Assembly (NCBI GenBank): GCA_051453625.1
Contig: JBOZIK010000001.1
Span: 129,460,610 to 129,484,120, forward strand
Source of the DNA: Welwitschia mirabilis
Taxonomy: Eukaryota; Gnetophyta; Gnetopsida; Welwitschiales
Length of the DNA: 23,511 bases
Direction of reading: 5' to 3'
This document shows, one piece after another, positions 10,796 to 20,700 of this stretch; positions within the stretch are counted from its first letter, which is position 1; every line of letters begins with the position of its first letter. Made by a program: the position numbers and the translations under genes. The notes beneath the pieces were generated by a model. It saw only the letters and a list, made by a program, of their open reading frames with translations, was not told the DNA's origin and made no database searches.

Positions 10796-11054
10796 ATGGA
10801 TATCTATATGATTTTTTTCCTCATTAATTTCTATTATATCCTCTTTTTTAGCTATTTTACATGGGCATTAATTGATTATCTGAACATTTGTTTGTAAAAT
10901 AATCATATTTGTTTCATTTTTCATAGCATTATTATTTTTTCCACATGTTCCTTTTATGGTATTTGTTGTGGTGCATATTTTTGCAATCCTTTCTGCCTTA
11001 ATGAATCTTGATAATCACAAATATATGTATTGTAAGATACACACTCTGGTATGA
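10796..11054 (+). pseudogene. Broken hydrophobic frame, copy 1 counterpart of 21779-22036
   Basis: This version has seven Ts where copy 2 has six (near 10811-10817), shifting the frame, and two further stops (TAA, TGA) in the frame that copy 2 keeps open. The last 50 codons remain open and end at the same TGA (11052-11054). In those codons differences from copy 2 are mostly amino-acid changing (about 13 against 6 synonymous), which argues against past selection on the protein. Confidence 0.25.
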
Positions 11055-11223
11055 ATGGGAGTGATCCAAATGTCGTAACCTATTGAAGACTTACAAGAAA
11101 AGAATAAGAATTGATTTCTAAAGTGAAAATGGTAACTAAAACTTAAGAATAGTGTAGTAAATAAAGATGCAGTGTGTGAATAAAACTAAATCTAAATGCA
11201 ATGCAAAATGAATCTAAAACTAC

Positions 11224-11229
11224 TTTATT
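11224..11229 (-). promoter_or_regulatory. Possible polyadenylation signal in LTR-like block 2
   Basis: AATAAA on the minus strand, about 300 bases downstream of the TATA box, fits the R/U5 region. In block 3 the equivalent site has changed (plus strand TTTCTT near 22207). Confidence 0.3.
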
Positions 11230-11530
11230 CAGCCTTAATAAAAGATGCCCTTAAGACCTATATCATCAATGAAACTATCACCGGATCAAGGACAACATAA
11301 ACCATAAGGGAAATATAACAAAACTAAATATACAAATGAAGCAGAGTTTTATATTGGTGATCAAACTAGCATTTGAGTTACAAAATACTCGAACCTTAAT
11401 GGAGGATTCACAACCCAACACCAAGGAAATGTCTTTCTATAACTCTTGAGATAGATCTCTCACTCTCCAATCTCTTGTCATGGGAATGTCTAATGCATCA
11501 AAGATGAAGAGGAGAGTCAAAAGGGGGTCT

Positions 11531-11539
11531 TATTTATAG
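11531..11539 (-). promoter_or_regulatory. Minus-strand TATA box of LTR-like block 2
   Basis: The minus strand reads CACTATAAATAAGACCCC, matching the layout of the block 1 box, including the following C run. In block 3 the site has decayed to CTACAAAAAATA (near 22511-22522). Confidence 0.45.
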
Positions 11540-11640
11540 TGTTAATAAGAAAAACTAATGCACAAAAGGCATTACAAAACATACTTAATTATAAGAAAGA
11601 AATAGATTAAATGGACAAATATTGACTATAAGTTACAAGT

Positions 11641-11851
11641 CTCATCCTGTCTGGTGTGGGGACAACCAAGGGAATGATGGACTAATCATTACATTCCTCG
11701 TCCTGCATGTCATGGGGATGACCACGGGGATGACACTCCTTTACAAAAGATGACTCAGTAGTACTAGCTCCATTTCATGTCAACATCCAATGTGGCATCT
11801 ATAGTGTTTTCGTCTTACCTATCATGGGAACGATAGAGGGGATGACAGTCT
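11641..11851. repeat. GTCGTCC / GGGATGA motif units in LTR-like block 2
   Basis: Three units start near 11641, 11697 and 11809. Each has a TCGTCCTG- or TCATCCTG-like half, a central TGTCATGGGG- or TATCATGGGA-like core and a GGGGATGACA-like end. They are more decayed (C to T, G to A) than the units in block 1. Confidence 0.45.
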
Positions 11852-12302
11852 TCTTTGTCCTTCCAACTTAAGAGAAGTTAGCCTTCTTCATTAGTGATCT
11901 TCCTCCAAAGCCATGTGTATCAGAATGTGCCTTAAATACCTTTAATCATGTCAAGAATTACACATTTCTAAGATCTTCTATCAATTCTCCATAATCCTTA
12001 GAATTGCATCTAAACCTATATAAATGTCCTATAAAATAGCTCATAACACCCCATCAAACACACATAATCTGGCAGTGCATCATAGCATCCCACTTAGCCT
12101 TTATCAGTCCCTAACAAAAATGAGATGAACAACTATAATTATGAGCCAAATTATCTTAAAAAATCAATCTAAAACTTATAAAAATAGGCTCATAAATAAT
12201 CTCAAACACATTACATAGCAAAATAACACGCAACACATCATGTGTATGAAGTAAAAATTTCAAAATTATGTCTCACAAAATATCTCAAAATAACTCAAAA
12301 AT

Positions 12303-12503
12303 TTATGAACATGTGTCATAAAAATGAGTGCTTTCCCCGCAAACAATACATCTCATATTAGCTTGTGAAGCAAACAAAGTAGATAGGAATAAGAAGGAGG
12401 ATGATGGGTGTTTTTGAATTTGGACAACTCTCTGAATTAAGTGAAAAGATAAGTATAGAAATGCTAGATTTGAAAAATAACTATGTATAAAATATTCTAA
12501 CAA
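12303..12503 (-). other. 66-codon frame ending in a CX2CX4HX4C motif
   Basis: The frame starts with ATG at 12503 and ends at TAA near 12303. Its last residues read RCIVCGESTHFYDTCS, an intact CCHC zinc-knuckle spacing as in retroelement gag nucleocapsid. The upstream part is hydrophobic and serine-rich and does not look like gag, so the match could be chance or a gag fragment. It lies about 190 bases upstream (minus sense) of LTR-like block 2, inside the segment that copy 2 has lost, so there is no sister copy to test conservation. Confidence 0.25.
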
Positions 12504-13038
12504 GCATGAAAAAAGCAGTCAGTGAAAATGTACTAATTAGGATGAAGTAGATCCATGAATGTCCAACCAATATGCCATCACCAAAATGATTAAGAGTAGT
12601 GTTTAAAACTCCAAAAGACTAAAAATAAACATCATAAAATTATTTAAAAAAACTCATCTAAGCAAGAAATGAATTCTTTATTAAAATGATAAGAAAATAC
12701 AAAATGACTTTGAAACAACTAACTGGACAATGAAAGAAAACAAAAAGAATGAACATAAGGAAACATAAAGAAGATAGCGTACCTACCCTAAATTTTAATT
12801 TAGTAGAGTCCTATGGAATAAATCATAACATTACTTAATTTAAAAATGCATGACTTGATGTATAAAAAAATTCCCATTCGATGAGGTAGTGGTTATGATG
12901 ATGCTAAAAAAAATAAAATGCTTTAAACTATAAATGATAAGATTAAAGATTTGCTAAAAAATGAACTCACTTGCTTATATTTCAAAATAGACACCTGAAC
13001 CCTTAGAAATAAAATGATCATATGAAAAGACTAAGAGT
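12504..13038. other. AT-rich segment between gag fragment and LTR block 2
   Basis: On the minus strand there is an AATAAAGAATTC signal (about 12670) after a T-rich stretch, reminiscent of a transcript 3' end or LTR R/U5. The part from about 12820 rightward has a counterpart at 22810-23050. No coding region was supported. Confidence 0.3.
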
Positions 13039-13097
13039 CTAGAAAATAAGTAATACTTCTAATGATACTAGGAACATCACTAATTTTGTAGCCTTCA

Positions 13098-13247
13098 NNN
13101 NNNNNNNNNNNNNNNNNNNNNNNNNNNNNNNNNNNNNNNNNNNNNNNNNNNNNNNNNNNNNNNNNNNNNNNNNNNNNNNNNNNNNNNNNNNNNNNNNNNN
13201 NNNNNNNNNNNNNNNNNNNNNNNNNNNNNNNNNNNNNNNNNNNNNNN
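13098..13247. other. Assembly gap (150 N)
   Basis: The sister copy has 147 bases here (23086-23232), flanked by the same sequence on both sides. The gap therefore very likely holds a close relative of that segment. The reading frame called across it is not supported. Confidence 0.95.
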
Positions 13248-13331
13248 AATTTTCCCTGGTGTACTTGCAGTAGGACATCATGGTAACCATGTTTTTCAAC
13301 TATCTTAAATATAAAACATCATGGCCTTATT

Positions 13332-13580
13332 TCACTTTTTTGTTCTTTTTCCCCTTTTGTTTTTTTCATAATTTTTATTTTTTTTAATAAACATGTTAAA
13401 GAAACATTCCACATAACCAAAGACTCCAAAAGACAAAGGTGAAGAAATAAGATAAAGGACAGAAAGGAACACCCTTAAACAATCTAAATCCTTTTCATCG
13501 TTGAGAAAAGCATCTTCCTTCAAACTGAAATTCATAGATGTGTGAATGTCTTTAAGATTGGATGAATCCAATCTTACCAC
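13332..13580 (-). other. 82-codon frame of unknown meaning, shared in part with copy 2
   Basis: The minus-strand frame contains LNDEKDLDCLRVF and GYVECFFNM and ends in a lysine-rich tail. In copy 2 (about 23335-23480) the middle and tail are also open and end in the same KRTKK, with a length difference in the tail that is a multiple of three. A 14-base insertion in copy 2 breaks the frame near the front. The low-complexity A/T runs make coincidence likely. It lies next to the truncated gag, downstream of it in minus sense. No family was recognised. Confidence 0.15.
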
Positions 13581-13696
13581 TATAAAAAGCCCAAGTTAAA
13601 TACTAGTCATGAAAATCAATACATAAGTCATGTTTCATAGATGATCAAGTAATGTCATAATATCCTCCAAAGAAAAAAATCTAAGAAAAAATTCCA

Positions 13697-14220
13697 TGCT
13701 TTATCTAGTGCTTTAGAAGTAGGATTTTCATCACTCATCATCTTTATTAGTTTCCTTCTTTGCATTGTTAATCCTTCATAACCATAGTTAATAATATTTA
13801 ATCTTTAAAACCATGTCATAGACTTCTCTTTAGTAATTTTTTAGAACACTAAAAAATCTTGTGAAAGGTTTTATTATCTTTTCTTATAAATCTATAATTT
13901 TTCTTTTAAGTTCATTAGTTTGTATGTTAAGAATTACTTTTTTATAAACTCATGTGTAAAATCTATGCATGACATAATTAAACAATGTTTCAAGTTATTT
14001 ACCCAAGATTTTTCTTTTTCCTTTAAATGAAAAAGGGAAAAGTTTCATCTTGACTAATTTTTCCTAATCTTTGATAATTGCAATTATGACTTAAAACTCT
14101 TTTAATCACTCATAGAGTTCTTTAGAATCTAGGTCATGAAATTTGAGTAATAAGTTGAATAATATTGATTTTATTTCAATTTAATTTATTTAAGAAGATA
14201 AGACCATACAAGAAGATGCA
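13697..14220 (-). pseudogene. gag: Truncated gag remnant (copy 2)
   Basis: This is the N-terminal and capsid part of the same gag as at 1480-2415. The KLFPFS hallmark is at about 14026-14043. An extra G in the run after it shifts the frame relative to copy 1, which itself is already broken by stops. The match to copy 1 ends at 13697, a few codons after MMSDEN; beyond that the minus strand continues into unrelated sequence instead of the YNLD and zinc-knuckle parts. Thus copy 2 lacks the whole nucleocapsid half. The first few codons past the breakpoint read AWNFF, which also resembles gag, so the break may be a switch between gag variants. Confidence 0.65.
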
Positions 14221-17200
14221 TCTAACTACACAAGCTACCGTAATGCTTTTAAAGTTTCTTAAGTAATCCTTGATAAAAACCACTTGTGATCTATTTTAGA
14301 TATGGTTAATTTAGCTCAAAAATATAAATGGAATTTTTAATTAATTTTCACTTGTTTGAAATGTACGCTTTAATTATTCTTGATTAAAGCCAATGTTAAA
14401 GTCATTTAGAAGTAGCTAGTATTCCTATTGTTCATCACTTTCCCTATAAAGGCAGTTAGTTGTAGATATACTCTAACAATGCATAAGAAGTTAAGATTGA
14501 TAAAAAGACTTCTATAATAGAATAAAAATGCAAATTAATAAAAGTTACTAAAATACACAGTTTAAGATTCAAAGGATGACAAAACTCAGAAAAAGGATGA
14601 TGATGTTAATTAATTGAAAAAACTTACATTATGAAAAATAAAGAGGAAATAGAGAGTAATGTTAACCTATTTGAAATAGTGCACTTAAATAATAAAATTT
14701 CCAATTCCAAACTTTTATGTTCAAAACATATAGGTACCTATTAATAGTAAAACACAACAAATTCCACAAATTTTGGTAATAGATGTAAACCTATCCTTTT
14801 TGGAATTGAAAATGAAAAAATAATATTATAACATACCTAGATGGAAGTGAAGTTCCATGTAAAGGATTTGAGGCAAATGTTCATATATTCATGCTTCTAT
14901 GCTCTAGATTCTTCTAGTTCCTACAAAATCTAATAATTTTTTTGTATTTTTGTTTAAAAAAGATTTAAAAAATAAGAAATAGGGAAAAAACAATTCATAA
15001 AGAAAGATAAGTTTTTGGTAAGAAAAGAAAAACTAGTTGCAATTCCAAATAAGATTACTAAGAACGTGATAAGCCTTAACCTCTGTTATAACTTGTGATT
15101 CTTGGATGATGTGATTACTTGTCAAATTGTAAGTGATGGTTTTAAGTAAAGAAATAAGGCATCCCATTATAGTATAGTTGATATTAATTATCATGATCTC
15201 ATAGGAAATACAAAGCTATTTAATGCTTATAAAATTTGATATTTTAATTATGGATCTAAATAAAAAGTAGTTTTAAAAAGGGTATTAAAATTAATAGATT
15301 AAATGTCTTCTACTAGAAATTAGTAATAACTATTCATAAGGTAATCTATCAAGCAAGACCTAGCCAAGTAAAAGATATCATGCTAAGTAAATCTTGTATT
15401 TGTAGATAAGTAATAAATTATTCACTATAGATTTTAAATGTAAATGAAAGCACAAGTATTAGAATTGTTACATCTTATAATGAAATGTAGGAAACACTAG
15501 GAAATAATGAAAGATATCACAAACTAATATATCAATGATTTAAACCTAACAAAGCATTAAAGGAATAGATATAAGCAATAAACATGAAATAACATTTAGA
15601 ATAAACTACTGCATAACCAATAACCTTAATTGAATCAATGATGGAAGTTAAAAAGCAAATCCAATCACAGATCAAAGTGAATATACTAATGATGCAAATA
15701 GTTTAGATAATATCAAATCAACATGGATTAAGTACTAAGGCCTAGTAAGACAGATTTCTCATGAATCAAGCATTCGCTCATACCTAGAAAGAAAGCATAG
15801 AATCTAATAATCTCCTGACGAGACAAGCCCTTAACATAGCCATATAAATTCTAGATCTAAGATGTCATAATTCAAATGGATGGATAAACAATAGAGCTCT
15901 AATGATGACATACTCTGTGATAAACAATATTTGATAAAGTATGAATTGATGGATTAATAGGATATTTTTAATCCTTGAGATAGTATCTACTTTCATAGCT
16001 TGCTTGGGTGGTCGGATATGGATATGTAATCCATAGTTTTTATAGACTAGTTTATGCTTATCTATAAGATTAATCTATCGACTTATTCTCTATTTAGTCT
16101 TTCATCTTTTTTAGAACCTATTTGGTCCCAACATACTAGTGACACAAATAGTTTTAATGATCACACTAGTCTTTTTTTCTAAATTAGATTCAATAAGCTA
16201 ATATAGCTTAAAATTACCTATAAATAAAATACCCAAAGTTGGTCCTTCTTAATAATATAACTAAAAATAATTTAAGTATAAATATAATATATATAGTCTT
16301 AAAAATATATTAATTTACTAAAATTTAAGGTTAAATATGTAAAAATTCAAATGTAAATAGACATTTAATGACTTATCTAATTTCATGTAAATATTTCTAT
16401 CATACCCTACATTTTGTAAACCTTAATTTCTTGCATATTAATCATATTAAGCCTTTAATCAAATGATAAGTTACTCTTTTTTAAAGGCCTTGTCAAAATA
16501 AGATGGTCTTTTAAATTAACTGTAGCTTTAATTTTCATAATTTATCATGAAAATGATAATAACTAAGTTATGAATATTTTAATGAGAAAATCTATCTAAA
16601 TCTTAAAACTAAGTAACCCCATTATGTAAGATATTTATATCACGTGATAAAAGTAACAAATTAAAAATTTCCAAAAGACATAATAATATTTTTACATCTT
16701 GTTTACTCATTTAAATTCTTAATGAATGTGATAAGTATAGTATATTATGAACATATATTTACTTCTTTGTGTTGTGTGATTGATAGATTCTATGCATTAG
16801 AAAATAAATAAGCATTTAAAAAAGTACATGCACTCTTACTTAGAACCAAGAATGATGAATAAGCAGATTTATCTACCATGACCTTTATTTTCTTAAGAAG
16901 TGTAATGGCACTTGATTCATATATATTTATTTTTGTATTTATTAGAATCAAAAATTTTATCTCATTATGTCATATGATAATTTTTAGAGTTGTTTATTAT
17001 TCTTTTTATGCATGTTTTAGATGAATTAAACATACTTATAAGTGTATGAAGGATTAAAAAGGAGATAGCATGAGGAAATAATGCATGTAGTTAACCTTGT
17101 CAATTAAAGAAAGAAAATTACTCACCCTAGTTAGATGCATGAGTCATAAATATGATTTCTCTTTTTATACTCTAATGTTACTTATTACTCATCTCACTTA

Positions 17201-17253
17201 TCAATGGTAAATCATGTGATCTTATGATCTTAAACTATGTGCCTTTTGTTTAT
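14221..17253. other. AT-rich interior, no recognisable gene (copy 2)
   Basis: Colinear with 2416-5442. The TATA-like CTATAAAAA (minus, 16037-16045) is identical to copy 1. The TGTTGGG start (16124-16133) and the primer-site-like patch (about 15039-15048) are also kept. No coding frame was supported; the frame at 17222-17425 on the minus strand is just the reverse of the CT-rich leader. Confidence 0.4.
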
Positions 17254-17265
17254 CTTTATATAGAG
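17254..17265 (+). promoter_or_regulatory. Weakened plus-strand TATA box (copy 2)
   Basis: The box reads CTTTATATAGAG where copy 1 has CTATATATAAAG. The CT-rich leader and the ATG at 17431 behind it are conserved. Confidence 0.25.
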
Positions 17266-17430
17266 AGACTTCCTCTCTTACAGAAAAAGTAGATACTTTC
17301 CATTTTTCATGTAAGTGCATTTTCTTATTTCCTTTCTCTTTCTTCTCATTCTCTTTTTTGTGGAGATTAGATCTTGAAATTTTGGAGCTAATGATTCTTG
17401 AGCTCGGATCTTCATCAATCTTCAACCATC

Positions 17431-17556
17431 ATGGGCTTACTAATATGTTCAAGTAAGCTCTTTACTCATGTTATCCATGAGACCTCTTTTAAAGATCTTA
17501 GTAGAGTAATGATATATTATATTAGGTCATTGTTTATGATTATCTTGAAATTATAG
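17431..17556 (+). other. 41-codon open frame behind the promoter-like block (copy 2)
   Basis: Starts MGLLICSSKLFTHVIHE, the same as copy 1, and runs further because the copy 1 TGA is TAT here. Its meaning is unknown; it may be leader sequence or a lost first exon. Confidence 0.15.
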
Positions 17557-18787
17557 TTTTTACTCTCTTGTGGTTGGTGATGGAGGTTACTAAGGAATGA
17601 TTATGGCCAAGTGATCAAGGGATTCACTATCTAAAATACAGGGAAAAAAGTACCCATGTTTATTTTGTATTGATATACATAATATTATATTTTTCATTTA
17701 TTATGAATTAGATCCATCTTATTAGGGGAAAAGGTCCTCAAAAATCTCTTTTAGGTTAGTACTCCTTTATGGCAATCCTAAGATTCATTGTAAATGATTT
17801 TGTAAATTGATTTTTCTTTTCTATGTTGATTGCACCAATAATATTTAGCAAAAAATATTGTAAATAATTATTTTATTTAGTATATTAATTATTCTACTAA
17901 TTTAAATTATTACGTAACTAGTTGTCAAAACTTTACCATATTTGGAAGTTAAATTTCCAAAATAGAGGCATAGTCTATAAGCAATATAACTCATTAACTG
18001 ATAGGTATAAATTAGTGAAATTTCTTTCATAAGTTTCAAATTATTTATGTTTGTCAAAATTTTAAAAAATAATTTCTCAAATGCTTCATAATTTTTAAAA
18101 AGTTTATTAGGAAATAAATGTAGCAAATAGTNNNNNNNNNNNNNNNNNNNNNNNNNNNNNNNNNNNNNNNNNNNNNNNNNNNNNNNNNNCTAGGTGGTAG
18201 AGAATCGAATAAGCTTTTCAAAACATATTAAATCATTTAAAAACTCAAAGTATTTTAAAAGTTATAGTCATTTTAGTGTAGTATGATAGGACTATGATTT
18301 TGAAAAATTTTATAGTTTTTAATCTTAAATCATGACCTTAGATATAATATTTTTAGAATACCAAAATAGATTAATGTTAGTTCTAAGGATCCTATTATAA
18401 GTCTATTTTTATAAAAACTACTGTAATTTATTTGTTTACTTCATTATCAATTAATTATTATTTTTAATTATAATATCTCCTTAGAGCCTAAAAACTTTAT
18501 AATTAATATCTTAAATTATAGAAAATTTATTAAATAAAATTATGTAAGTAATGTAAGTATATAATATAAGTTGTTATTAGTACCCCTATGTTACATTACT
18601 TAGGAATAATATTTTGTTAGGAGAAATGCCTCTTTTACCTTTTTCTTTTATCTTACTTTGAATATGCATTCTTATAAGGGTTTACACCTTAATAGTTTAG
18701 GTAACATGAATAGTCCTTAATTTATCACTTATTTCTTGATTTATGATATAGCCATATGATTTTTTAATAAATGATTATGTCTTAGTA
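17557..18787. other. AT-rich stretch without a gene (copy 2), including a small gap
   Basis: Colinear with copy 1. The minus-strand frame at 17902-18126 is a low-complexity chance frame next to the gap. No coding region or RNA gene was supported. Confidence 0.5.
18132..18189. other. Assembly gap (58 N)
   Basis: The sister copy has exactly 58 bases between the same flanks (6367-6424), so the gap length appears correct and its content predictable. Confidence 0.95.
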
Positions 18788-18946
18788 ATGATTCTTAAGC
18801 TATTCTTCCTTTTGTTTATCTTCATTGCACATAACCATGAGGATTGTCATATGAGCATGGAAGAATGCTTTCAGGATTGGCATAGCTCTAAGTATGGATT
18901 AGTTTCTTTAAGTACATTAGTGAGATATGATCTAATACATTTTTAA
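18788..18946 (+). CDS. 52-residue hypothetical frame with a signal-peptide-like start
   Basis: ATG opens a frame that begins MILKLFFLLFIFIA, one charged residue then a hydrophobic core, as in a secretion signal or membrane anchor. A polar part with two cysteines (HNHEDCHMSMEECFQDW) follows, and the stop comes 52 codons after the start. The frame is also open upstream of the ATG to a TAG about 13 codons earlier. Copy 1 keeps the whole length without an indel but has lost the ATG and gained a TAG. Of the codon differences roughly 5 are synonymous and 8 are not, so there is no sign of purifying selection between copies. No promoter or family was recognised. It may be a fragment of a lost gene or chance. 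Confidence 0.2.
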   Translation: MILKLFFLLFIFIAHNHEDCHMSMEECFQDWHSSKYGLVSLSTLVRYDLIHF

Positions 18947-20057
18947 TATTTTTATTATTATTATAAAAATAAGGAATGAATATTTTCTTTATTTCGATTT
19001 TCATTACTATAATCTTACATGTAGAGATGTTCTAGTATTCTTATTTTCTTTTCTGTATGACTATTTATATAAAATCAACCTAACAATGATCATAATTATT
19101 ATAGCAAGGTAAATAATTTGTTAAATATCCATATTAGTTAGACTTATATGCATGCATTTATATGGTATATTCATCAAATGGGGCTAAAAGAAAATAATCA
19201 TAATAATGATCATCGTCATACTTGAATTTCATCACCAAGGTGGGTTACATTGCAAGTTTTTTTTTCCTATAATACCTTTTTGGAAGTGGATTTTATCACC
19301 ATTATTCTATCCTACCATGTATGAACTTACTCTGAATTAATATCCCAAGCTCTTAGCATTAATGGATCATGTTACATCATCCAGAGATGTTTCAAGAAAG
19401 TAGGGGTCATTTATAAGTATGCATCCATCTCAAATACCACCTGTTACCTATATTGAATATATATGGAGGTGAAGTATAAGTCTACATAGTTTAGCCCATG
19501 TTTGTATAGTTTAGCACTTGAAGTAGAATCAACTCATCTTTGGAGGATGGTCGGATATCTACTTGGAATACCATTAATAGAAGTTACAACCTTTTATTAT
19601 ATTAGTTAAGTACTATCCTCAAATCTATCCATGTATGTTTTATAAAAAGTTTACATCTCCTCAACTATTTACAAGATATCTTTCTATGTGAATAACAACT
19701 AGGAAGAAATGTAGGACACAAACTTATGATATCACTATTATTTATAAATCAAAATAACCTAAAAATTAATTATACATGAATATATAATAACAATATGATT
19801 TGTTTTTCTCAGAATATGAAATTGCTAATAAAGGAACAAGTAAAATTTGGCCCTAGGTTCTTTTGTATCTATTAGTTAATAATATTAAAGAAGAAAGGAA
19901 GAGAAAACAAAAAATAATAGTGCCTAATGAGGGTAATAAGAGGTAGGATGTCATAATTTCTCATCTTACTTAAGAGACATATGAACTCCAAAGCTTACTT
20001 GAACATCTCAACTATTCCCCATGTAACATACATTTCTAAACCATTATGTGATGATGC
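18947..20057. other. AT-rich stretch without a gene (copy 2)
   Basis: Colinear with 8190-9274. Nothing could be supported on either strand. Confidence 0.5.
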
Positions 20058-20219
20058 TCAACTAATCAAAATAATAGAAGAAGTTTTCACTTCATACACT
20101 ACATACAAATGATAAAAATCTATTTGGTTGGATGATTATGTGTTTAGAGTAGGTGTATCATGATCAAGTTCCTTCATATGTCCTCTATAGATCTCTTCTA
20201 CTTTTTCTACTAAAGGGAG
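20058..20219 (-). other. Open stretch with one stop, copy 2 counterpart of 9275-9460
   Basis: Reads EKVEEIYRGHMKELDHD and is interrupted by TAA at 20136-20138, where copy 1 has AAA. The last 60 or so bases are identical between the copies. It looks like a decayed coding fragment at best. Confidence 0.15.
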
Positions 20220-20471
20220 TTAAGTATACCATCATTTATAATTTGACTATCCTTTTAGTACCAACCCCAAGTTTATCTTGAAATTAACCAATATTGTTAC
20301 TAATTAATATAAGAATTTTTTCTACTAACCTTACAAATTAAAAATTTACTAGAGTATGCTACTTTTGTTTTTAAAATTCATGGTCACTACTTGAAAACCT
20401 CTTCTTTAGATTAGTAAAAGAAGTGTGATGTCTAAACTATTTTAGTTGTTTCATTTCATACTTTCATAATC

Positions 20472-20693
20472 ACTTTGTTAACCACCCTTTACTAGATGAT
20501 TTTCCAAAAATCTTTGATTTTTACTTTTAAAAATTTAAGATAAGTCATTCCAACCTTATGCTAACATGCTAATCCTTGTTATTATGTTTGTTTTTTTTCA
20601 CAATAGTAGTATGTCAAATAGCAATATGTCAATAACAAAGTATACACCAAGTTGTCTTTATAGCTTAGTGATAGAACATTATTCTTAAGAGTC
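20472..20693. other. 222-base segment absent from copy 1
   Basis: Copy 1 joins directly across this segment with a 2-base TC match at the join. There is no longer target-site duplication, so a deletion in copy 1 is more likely than a transposon insertion in copy 2. Its right end contains the tRNA-like patch described next. Confidence 0.6.
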
Positions 20694-20700
20694 TAAAGAT
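20654..20700 (+). other. tRNA-like patch with an A-box
   Basis: TAGCTTAGTGATAGAAC closely resembles a tRNA D-arm / Pol III A-box. Seven bases before it (GTCTTTA) can pair with TAAAGAT at 20694-20700 (one G-T pair). A TTCTTAA loop-like motif lies between. The full tRNA length and a good T-arm are not seen, so this is at most a decayed tRNA or the head of a tRNA-derived SINE. Confidence 0.2.

Larger units (their letters stand above)
11150..12116 (-). mobile_element. LTR-like block 2
   Basis: On the minus strand the block starts TGTTAGGGACTG at 12116, a typical plant LTR beginning. It continues through GTCGTCC-type motif units (11641-11851), a TATA box (11531-11539) and an AATAAA signal (11224-11229). 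This is the U3-R-U5 order expected of an LTR. It is related to the block at 1-1060 and more closely to the one at 22140-22830. The U5 end is unclear: neither a CA end nor a tRNA-complementary primer-binding site was found between 11050 and 11200. No purine tract precedes 12116 on the minus strand. The first (minus-sense) 350 bases are missing from block 3. Confidence 0.5.
1887..13696. repeat. Long tandem unit, copy 1
   Basis: Almost every line from 1887 rightward has a counterpart after 13697. Anchor pairs are 1941/13751, 2395/14205, 7116/18903, 11041/22023 and 13262/23247. The copies are directly repeated and adjacent. Sampled 60-base stretches differ at about 3-5 positions. Copy-1-only parts are about 44 bases at 5755-5798, about 1 kb around the N gap at 7187-8148, and about 1.05 kb at roughly 11770-12819. 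The left edge lies inside the gag remnant, and sequence to its left (1061-1886) has no counterpart before 13697. Confidence 0.9.

Noticed and set aside
2640-11050. Search for reverse transcriptase, integrase or protease remnants
   Set aside because: Hand-reading of parts of both strands showed no convincing polymerase or integrase motif. A profile search would be needed to exclude deep decay.
11030-11060. Possible primer-binding site next to LTR-like block 2
   Set aside because: The minus-strand ACCAGAGTG patch shares a few letters with common tRNA primer sites but in the wrong order and orientation.
13039-13299. 86-codon minus-strand frame across the 150-N gap
   Set aside because: Most of it is N. 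The sister sequence at 23086-23232 contains stops in the corresponding minus-strand region.
17222-17425. 67-codon minus-strand frame
   Set aside because: It is the reverse of the CT-rich leader, giving a Lys/Glu-rich translation. It has no coding features.
17902-18126. 74-codon minus-strand frame
   Set aside because: It is AT-rich with a low-complexity Leu/Asn/Lys/Ile composition, ends at a gap, and shows no recognisable domain.
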